Shown piece by piece: positions 55,366 to 64,000 of a stretch of 64,000 nucleotides of DNA. This DNA is from Molossus alvarezi (lineage: Eukaryota; Chordata; Mammalia; Chiroptera; Molossidae). Within the stretch, counting starts at the first letter, position 1; each line of letters opens with the position of its first letter. The notes under the pieces are model-generated. The model was not told where the DNA came from, searched no databases, and was given only the letters and a program-made list of their open reading frames with translations. The stretch is from the NCBI GenBank assembly GCA_037176705.1, contig CM073890.1, positions 94,354,591-94,418,590 of the forward strand, written 5' to 3'. A program made the position numbers and the translations under genes.

Positions 55366-57680
55366 GAAAAAAGATGGGTGATAAATACATTCATTCTATT
55401 CTAGTCTCTACACTGCTTTGAATATTTTACTTATGAAAAAGCTTTTGAAAGTGCTCTGGAAATCCACTTGGAAGAAGTATATAGAATGTGGTTCCATTTT
55501 CAAATATTTTGTGTAAAAGCACAAGAGTGTATGAATGCATGTTTGAAGAAAAAGTCTAGACAAATATACACCAAAGTATTAAGAGGTTGTAGAGTGACAC
55601 AACTGCAGGTGACCTTAAAATTTTCTTTATATTCTTCAATATGGTCTAAATGTATTCAATAAACATATTTTGGGCTTTTCCCCACTCTAGCTGTAAAATT
55701 TGCACATAAAAAAAGCTTAAGTCAGTCTTCTAGGCTCTTGTGTAACCCCTTCCACTTATGTGAAAAAATAAATGCATACCTCACTACATCACTAACACTT
55801 CTACTACAATAATGAAAAAAACAATGATCACATGAACTATGGAGGAGGATCTGCAAAAAGACCAACCATAGGCCAGAAAAAATTACTTATCACAAATATG
55901 AAGGTTTTAATCAGGAATACTGAACAATGAAGAAAAATCCGGTCACAGAAAGAAGCAGTTTACAGAAAAATTTAGAGCAATAAATGCAAAAACTTTCTCC
56001 TTCCAGGCATTTGCCCTTAGTCTTAATGAATATAATGCATAACACATACACACACACACACACACTGCACTTTAAAGAATGTATCTAAAATTCCTTAATC
56101 TTAATCTACTTTTTTTGTGAAGAATAAAGTATTTCTGAAAGTCCACTATCTATATCATTCAGTCCCATTATCACCTTCACAATTTTGACCAAATCCGATT
56201 TCAACCTTTTTTTTATTTTTTTATTACAGGCAGAGTCCTCACTTTGCATGATTCTGATATGCACAAATTTCAGTTACCGTGACTTTTACCAAGGTTTAGT
56301 TAACTAAGACTAGCCCCCCAAAACATGGCTCAAATTTCAGTTACCATGTATTAACTGTGAGTACATGAAGTACAAACTTAAGTGCCAGTTCTTCAGTCCA
56401 CAAATCATCACATAACAGATCAACATCATGATTAGTGACCACTCATGTTCCTTCTTTCAAAGTCTGTTGGTGATTGGTCACTGTACAACAAACAGACAAG
56501 AGTACAAGCTGTTACCTCCTTGACACCCAGCGATAAATCCATATGGCATTTTGCACATATGGGTAATTCAAAATGGAAACTTACCAACAAAGATGAAAGT
56601 GCAGCAAAGAAATGAAAAGTGACAGCTTCAACTCAGAGAAAAAGACACCAGTAATAAAAGCAAAGTTCCTTTCCCAAAAACCTTAAATCTTTACTCCTAC
56701 TTCACAGAGTTGTCAAGTTTGATATTTAGACTTCCAAACCTTCAACAGGTTAAAAAAAAAAACTACCCCCATAAGAAAAGAAGTTGTTGTTCACATCAAT
56801 AGTAAAGACAAATGAAATTCAACATGACAAGACAGAAAAATCTATGATATCTATTTATAAAATCTAATTAAAAGTAAAGACAAAAAGCCTAAAGGTTTAA
56901 GGTTATCAACTATCTCAAATGACCTGAGGTCATAATAATAAAGTAAATGATGTTTATAAAAATATGTTTTTAAGATATCAAGACAATAATATTAAGGAAA
57001 AAACTAAATCATATTCAGCACCCTATTTGAGAACAAGCAAAATAATCTTGTAGACTCTGAAAAGATGGATAGCATCATTTTTGGATCTTCTTAAATCCCC
57101 ACATTATCACTGAACAACCTCACAGCAAAACCAAAAACCCAAAACATTTAACACATAATTAAATGACAAGTGATCCCTCAGAACCTCCAAATTCAACCTG
57201 GTGGTAGCAAACTACCCCAGTTGAAAACCCTGGTATTATAGCATCTGGGTGGGAAGCATCCTGCCTCATTAAGAACTTGAGAACAGGAAAATTCCAAAGT
57301 TGCCAATGGGTACTAGCTAGAAAGCGCAGGGCCAAATGGAGAACAGCAACTGCACTGGGAAGAGGTGTGCCTACTCCAATGATGTGCGGATGGCAAGAGA
57401 CCCAAGGTAAGGCCTAAGGGTATGGAATCAAGGGTTAAATCCCCATGAGCCTTCAAAACTAACAGGCTAGGGCTCCCTTCCAAGACAGGGCTCACAATGA
57501 GGAGAAACTGCTGGGAGCAAAATCAAAACTAAGTAGGATAAGGACAAGAGAGAAGGAAAATATAGAAGGGCCAGACTACAGAGAAGAGAGGAGGAGAGGG
57601 ATCCGAGCCAGGAATCCTCAGAAAAAAAGCTGCTATAATGTTAACAGAAGAAGGAGCTCTATAAAGTTATAAAAGTTATC
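55366..57680. other. GMPS intron 1, unassigned
   Basis: No gene found. A (CA) run lies near 56048-56065. 56215-56500 (GTCCTCACTTTGCATGATTC…) resembles a decayed DNA transposon of uncertain family. Confidence 0.4.
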
Positions 57681-57888
57681 TGGCCTGGCCGGTGTGGCTC
57701 ATAGGTTGAGCACTGACCCATCATCAAGAGGTCGCCAGTTCAATTCCTGGTCAGGGCACATGCCCAGATTGTGGGCCAAATCCCCGGTGGGGGGCATGCA
57801 GGAGGCGGCCAATCAATGTTCTCTCTCATCAATGTTTCTCTCTCTCGCTCTCTCTCTAAAATCAATAAAGAAAAATTTTTTTTAAGTT
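57681..57888 (+). mobile_element. Ves SINE (short-tailed type)
   Basis: Head GGCCTGGCCGGTGTGGCTCA. Flanks AAGTTATCT on both sides. Intron 1. Confidence 0.9.
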
Positions 57889-59204
57889 ATCTAAACCAAA
57901 ATTCCTTCTAAAAATTTGGGAATATTAAATTCATATACAAGAGAAACAAAAATTACAGAAATTGAATACCATACAAAGTTACTAAAAGTAAAAAAGAAAG
58001 AATAAGGAATAGAGTAACATCTCAACAAGAGAACAAGACAGACATACAGACTGATCAAAACTGGAGTGCATTCCTTTTACATGAACTAAAAGATATTATA
58101 CAAGGCATGAAAGAACATGAATCAAAATTAGACTATGAACCCAGAATAACTAATCCCAAACATACTCTTAACAATTATTGAGCTTTAAAGAAAATAAGCC
58201 TTTGAATATTTTGGATAAAATGCACACATCTTCTTCACAAAGTTATCTGAAACCTCAAAAATTTTAGAGGTGCCAACTTCCCAGAAGGTTTTTCATAAGA
58301 GATCATCTCACATCCAATGTGAAATGAAGTCTGAGCCTAAAACTATAGGGTTAAATCAAAGAGTTAAGATTCTCTCTAGCTCTTGTCCTTATCATATGCT
58401 TGATTTACCTTCCTCTCTATTTTGAAATATTTTAAAACTAGAGAATGTTCCAAGTATGGTACAATGAACACTGCCCTCCCCCTCAATTCAACAATTAGGA
58501 ACATTTTGCCACCTTTGCTTATTTTTATCTATATATACCGCCCCCCAAACTACTGGAAAGTAAACTGTAGATATTTCATTCCCCAGAAACATTTCAGCAT
58601 GCACCTCCTACAAACAGGGACATTCTCCTACATAACTATAATATCATTACTACACCCAAGAAATTTAACACCTATAGTATCTACAAACATTTCCCAAAAT
58701 GTTACAAATAATATCCTTTATGGCTTTTTTTAAAACTCCAGAATTCTATCAAGAACCACATACTTTGCATACACATTGTCATGTCCCTGTCTCCTTTGAT
58801 CTAGAACTATTTACCTCATTTTTTAATGGTCTTTAAGGACACTGACACTTAAGGTTCAGCTTTTTTGTAGAATGTACCACAACCAGGACTTATTTGTTGC
58901 CTCATGAGATTACAGATAAACATATTTTGGCAACAGTTTTATATTGGTGATATTATCATGCATCCTCCTGATCTGATATGACCACACGGAAAAATGTTAC
59001 TTTGTTCCACTATTGGTGATACTAACTTTGATTGCTTGGTTAACATGCCTGTGTGCTTAAAAGAAAAAAACCTGACATAAGTCTTCCCACTGCTTAAAAC
59101 CTTACAGCTACTTCCCCTTATAATAAAGTTCAATAAAGTCCAAAATACTTTCCAAGCCCTATGAGGCCTTGACTTACTCTTTAGCCTAACTGCTCTTTAT
59201 TTTA
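57889..59204. other. GMPS intron 1 with probable old LINE debris
   Basis: 58430-58980 (GGAACATTTTGCCACCTTTG, CATTCTCCTACATAACTATA, GGTGATATTATCATGCATCC) looks like an old L1M-type remnant. No coding signal. Confidence 0.4.
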
Positions 59205-59304
59205 TTTTATTTTTTTGGTATGTGCACTTAGTGGGAACCAAACCCGGGACTCTCTGGTCCGCAGGCCGATGCTCCTCCAACCACTGAGCCAAACCAGCCA
59301 GGGC
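59205..59304 (-). mobile_element. Ves SINE, 3'-truncated (~100 bp)
   Basis: Only the tRNA-related head remains (CAAACCAGCCAGGGC, reverse B-box GGGAACCAAACCCGGG), followed by an A/TAAAA-rich tail. Flanks CTGCTCTTTA and ATGCTCTTTA. Intron 1. Confidence 0.88.
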
Positions 59305-61961
59305 ATGCTCTTTAAAGTCTCCATGCTGTAAGAGTGGTATGCTGTCCTCTCTGGCTGAAAAATCCCAACATGGACAAATGAATCTAAAACATACCCACAC
59401 TGAAAGAAGGACATCTCTGAAATCACACTGAATCTTAAAATTTACATTAGTCCAAAAATACAACTGTCACTGCCATGGTAAGTTATGTACAATTTGACAT
59501 AAAATCCCTTACAGAAAAGAGATTCCCAGAGACTCTCAGAAAATTTCCCTTAGAATAGAAAGATGACCCAAGGATTCAGAGAAAGAAATACAGGTGAACT
59601 TGGCTGAAAGTTATCTAAAGTGGAGCTTTATATAACTCAGGATATGTCATTCTTCTATGTATTCTATGAACACTTGAGTAAGATCCCTGGAAAGTGTAGC
59701 AGTTTGTCATTCCTAGTGGTATGACAAATGCAACCCCTTAACATTTATTTCAGTCAGCAAAATGTTTAAAAACCATTTGAATAAGGATTCAGTTTTGGTT
59801 ATTACCTGAAACACTTCCATTGACATCTTCAGGAAAGATCAAGGAAGTGCTAGCTTCAAAACTTGCAGAGTAAGTTGTCAATGGTCTGGAAAAAAAATCC
59901 CAGAAGTAACTGGGCAATCTCAAGAAATGCTGAATCATCAAAATTCCTGCCGGCACATAATATGTATAGAAAAACAGGACCTGGACAACTGAAGTCAAAA
60001 AGTAATTTAGAAGAGTCAGACTAAACATAAAGGAGGCTTAGATATATCAAAACTAATTTATTTCATATAGATAGATATCCTTTATCTGTAAGTGGTATGT
60101 GATTCTAAAACGGTCTAAATAAGTCTCTTAATATCTATCTAAAATTCTAGGTGCATTATTGAATACAGGTGAGAGTTATGCAGTTGTTCACTTTATGTAA
60201 CAAGCGTGTAAAATGCCTTCAGAAAATGGCGTTGTATCTAAGAAAAATCTAGAAGTCATGAGACATCCCCTGATGTAATAATACACAATACTAGATATAC
60301 ATTTAGTTGTATAAGCAATGCTTACCAACCACGAACATGTTGTCAAAATTATGATCGCTGGCTTTTGCTCCATTTGTCTTATAATTTCATCACACTTGTA
60401 GATATTAACATTATAAATAAAAAATTTGATTACTCAATTCATCTGAGTTTATTTTTCTCTATCTCCTTCAATCAAATAGGCTTCTATTGAAATTCCTTCA
60501 ATAAACTACTTTTTTTTCAGTGTTCAATAGGTTTGGGAAATACAAGTCCCTATTGACATAGTGTTGTCTTAACCCTTTACTGCTCTGTTTGTTGATGTCA
60601 TACATTAAGAAAATTCTTTCCCTAATGAGATTTCAAGCTGGTAGGTATCCATTACTCCTGCTTTGTTTCTATGTCATATAGGACCAATGCACCATCATCT
60701 CCATATTATTTCTAGTTTAATTATTTGTTCTCCTTTACTGAATCAATTTTACTTCTGATTAGAACTTCACTTTATTCTGAATAACTAACTATGGCTCTTT
60801 ATTCTTCCCAGTCATTCGAAATCCTTCTCTACCCTTATCTATAAGGTGCCAACAGTCCTTTTCAAGTAGGCACCATTCCAGAGCATAATGAACACAATCT
60901 GAATTTACTATCTAAATCAAAGAATTAAAAAGCAGTCTGCCTAGACTCAAATGATACTTCTAGCACCCACTTAAAGACAGCCAGATCCCCACTCACAAAC
61001 CCAAATCATGGAAGTCATTGAGGAATTCCATTTTCTCAGATAAACTGAATACAGTTCTAATGGATTTAATTTATACAGATAAATGCTGGGTAAGAAAATA
61101 AAACCACAACCCTACATTTTTCTCTTCTAACTTGAAGGAAAATAAAAATTTAGTCCAGTGTCTCAATTTCTAATACCAATATTTAAACCTTTTGAAATCA
61201 ATACTTACTTTACTCTTGGATTTCAATTATCCTAAAAGAGGTCTTGCCAGAAAGTTATGGCAATGTTATGTGGTTGATGAAGTATATTTATGTAGCCAGT
61301 TCTAAATTAAATAAGAAAATTTGGCAACATTGGCTAAAATCAAAGTATACTACTCTTTACATGATTTTTAAATCCTTAAATATTTTATTATAGCAGTTTT
61401 TCCATTCAATGGTGAGCACTGGCCAACTGAGTAACAAGGTTCTCTCTAGATAAATCTAAACCACTATCAATTTGCCCAAATCAATCTGTTTATTTCTAAA
61501 AGTTGGTAGTGTATACACACACACACACACACACACACACAACATTTGGTAGTAAAACTACTGTCAAACTATTAAAATACTAGAAGGAAAAGGTTTGAAC
61601 TATGTTCACTCTGATTATCTCTGTTCAGTTACCTCACTGGTTTTTTCTTTACAATGACCTTTAGTTTTCCCAATTGACTCTGGATTCCTATTGTGACTGA
61701 GAGCAATCCTTTAACAAAAAAATCTTTGGAAAGTGACTTCGAATGTGCACATGTGTGTAGCTTGTTAACATGAAAAAGGACCAAAATTCACAGCCTCTCT
61801 TCAATTCATCCCTCTATACTATGAGTATACTAAAGATGACATTTTTCATGCAGAGATGAAAGATAATCAAAGAGTTATCTCTTCCTAAAAATAATGAGTT
61901 TCTAACAGACTCAATTTTGCCTCTCATATTTAATCACTATGCCTAAAACACTTAAAAACAA
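59305..61961. other. GMPS intron 1, unassigned
   Basis: No gene, RNA or clear repeat except the (AC)n at 61515-61541. The small open frames here lack coding features. Confidence 0.45.
61515..61541 (+). repeat. (AC)n microsatellite
   Basis: About 13 AC units; likely polymorphic. Intron 1. Confidence 0.95.
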
Positions 61962-62183
61962 ATTTTTTTCTTTATTGATTTTTTTAGAGAGAGAGAGAGA
62001 AAGAGAGGGAGACGGAGAGAACGATAGAAACATTCATGAGAGAACATCAACTGGCCGCCTCCTGCATGTCCCTCACTGGGGATTTGGCCCACAACCTAGG
62101 CACGAGCCCTGACTTGGAATTGAACCGGTGACCTCTTGGTGCACAGGTTGATGCTCAATCACTGAGCCATATCAGCCTGGCCC
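61962..62183 (-). mobile_element. Ves SINE (short-tailed type)
   Basis: Head CATATCAGCCTGGCC, internal CAACCTAGGCACGAGCCC and an AG-rich stretch. Intron 1. Confidence 0.86.
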
Positions 62184-62245
62184 TGAAATACTTTTAAGAA
62201 GTCATTTTAGCTTAGAAGAGACCTATATATTTTTTTGTTTCTTTT

Positions 62246-62349
62246 AAAAATATGTAACACTTCACAAATTTGCATGTTATCCTTATGCAGGAGCCAGGCT
62301 AATCTTCTTTATATCCTAATTTTAATACATGTGAAGTGGAAGCAAGCAC
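62246..62349 (-). pseudogene. U6 snRNA pseudogene, decayed
   Basis: Collinear with U6 over its whole length but with many substitutions and a small deletion: GTGCTTGC at the 5' end (62349), AGAAGATTAGCCTGGC inside and ACATATTTTT at the 3' end. An AAAAGAAACAAAAAAA-like tail follows, as expected for retrotransposition. Intron 1. Confidence 0.9.
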
Positions 62350-64000
62350 TACATTCTTTTGTTTAAAAATATTGTAATGTGTAAAATGTCACTATTTCAC
62401 AGGTATTTAATACATTGTCCATTTTTTCAAGACTCTACTATTATACTTCACAAACCTAGTCGCCTTTCTGTATGTGGTCCTTTATATTGTTGTAGCAACT
62501 AACACTGTTGAAAACAATAATGAACCAATAAAACTTGAAAAACTATTAACAAAATTAGTGAACTTAATGGGAAGAAATTAAGCATGCATTCTGCCTTTCC
62601 AGTAGGAACTCTACCACAAGTCACTATACAGTTAACGAGAGAAAATTCTTTATAGAAGAATTACAAAAAGAATAGAATTAGAATATCACCATTTTGCAAT
62701 CCCTAATAAAATAATGGACCTCGGCTACTGTGGTTCACAAAAGAACCAATGATGATCTGCAAACTGTTTGTTACTAGTTCATAATAAGAAAAGTACACAA
62801 ATTTTATATAAGTATTAAACTTGTATTACAAGTTGACAGAGTAATTTTCTGTTGAACCTACAATAAAAAATAGGGCCTTTTATTTTTTTGTGCTTTCGAT
62901 TTTTAAATTTCACTTGTCTAAAAATTTATTTTATTTTACAAAAATAGCAATCCTCACTAGACTGAAAAAATTTTAGATGGTTTTTTTACTGCAGACCTGT
63001 GAGAAGCACTGAACTAAGCACTATTAAAATCATCAGGTGAAAAACTGATGAGAAACTTGATAATGGATAAGATGGCAATATCTGAATCAACTGATCAATC
63101 TTAACATACAAAATTAGAGACCAGGCATATGTAACCCTTACTGTGAGGCACTAAGTAAACATACGAAGGAAGACTGAACCATGTGTTTATAACTGTTGAG
63201 CTGCATGACTGATAGGGACAGTGTACTCTTTGCTTTACTTGTACAAGTTTTTAATTTTCTATATGTAACCAACTATATGATTGGCCCTAGTTTGTTACTA
63301 GTCCCTATATCCTGCCTTTTGTCATGTGACTTTGCAGTTTGTCCTGTTATTTGCATTTTATCCTTGCTCAGTTACTCAAGTTAAGTTGTTTTAGCCAATG
63401 TAATGAGGGCAGAAGTGCCAAGCCATAAGCCATCTTAATGTTCCCACTTGTCTCCTGTGCTCCTGCCATCTCCATGGGCCTACTGGTCTCAAGAGAAGGA
63501 TAAGAGTAATGGAGCTCAGCATTGCTGAACTGACCCACAAACTACTGAGCAAGAAATTAGTATCACACACGTCTTTCTGAAAATTTTTCTAATACCACCT
63601 AAAGTGAAAAATTTTAAATACTATATCCATGACAGGTTCTGAATTAATAACAAGTTAATGATTCTGCTTTCCTTGGCCGTAGATAACAAAAAATATTTAA
63701 GAATTAGGGTAAAATTGTATAAAATTACTATGATCATGCTTAGCTCTCCGTGATCTTGTCTTTAAGGCATACATTACACTGATTCTTCAGATTTAGAGAT
63801 TAAAATATAAATGCATACTTATTTTTCCTTAAGATTAATTTCAAACATTGCAGGTTCTCAACTTTTATAAGTACTTTGATACACAGTTTTTAAGAATTTT
63901 ATATTAACTCTCTTAACATAGTTATTAATTCAGAGAAAATTAGTATATTGTATACACATTAGGCTTGAATTTTAGCCAAATTTTATCTATTTTATTTTTA
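62350..64000. other. GMPS intron 1, window edge
   Basis: AT-rich DNA with no recognised feature. There is no CpG-rich exon 1 or promoter, so the gene start lies further on. Confidence 0.5.

Noticed and set aside
54152..64000. Search for GMPS exon 1 and promoter
   Set aside because: No ATG-containing exon encoding a short N-terminus with a good donor, and no CpG-rich stretch, was found; exon 1 must lie beyond the window.

Overview
The window is vertebrate nuclear DNA: AT-rich, intron-split and dense in interspersed repeats. It is very probably from a yangochiropteran (echolocating) bat. Thirty-one tRNA-derived SINEs, plus one fragment, have the Ves-type head (CCCTGGCCGGTTTGGCTCAG) and a B-box-like GGTTCGATTCC, and Ves SINEs are known from that bat group. 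Young L1 and half-L1 copies agree with this. I cannot resolve the species.

One protein-coding gene is present: GMPS (GMP synthase, glutamine-hydrolysing), on the minus strand. Exons 2 to 16 lie between 54151 and 11838. I placed each exon by reading the protein and checking the splice sites. The 15 coding segments sum to 2055 nt (684 codons plus stop), with matching phases, GT/AG boundaries and no frame breaks. Adding the nine codons missing from exon 1 gives 693 residues, the length of human GMPS. Exon 1, the promoter and any CpG island must lie beyond base 64000. The catalytic Cys104, His190, Glu192 and the ATP-pyrophosphatase loop SGGVDST are visible.

Layout: 1-11800 is sequence downstream of GMPS, holding a 5'-truncated L1, a 5'-truncated half-L1 (HAL1-like), SINEs and old MIR-type repeats. 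11838-54151 is GMPS. Its 13.9-kb intron 3 (35066-49006) is the repeat hot spot. It carries a full-length HAL1-like element with an intact 313-aa ORF1 and a GC-rich 5' region, and a 3.5-kb U6 snRNA/L1 chimera with a 15-bp target-site duplication. 54152-64000 is intron 1, with SINEs and a second, decayed U6 copy.

The retroelements form one system. L1 ORF2 protein would supply endonuclease and reverse transcriptase in trans to HAL1, Ves SINEs and U6 RNA. At three places two elements inserted one after another into the same short target, leaving three copies of it. The most interesting items are the intact HAL1-like element and its family-wide ORF1-to-3'UTR junction, the U6/L1 chimera, the triplicated targets, an inverted SINE pair in intron 7, and an AATAAA that overlaps the GMPS stop codon.
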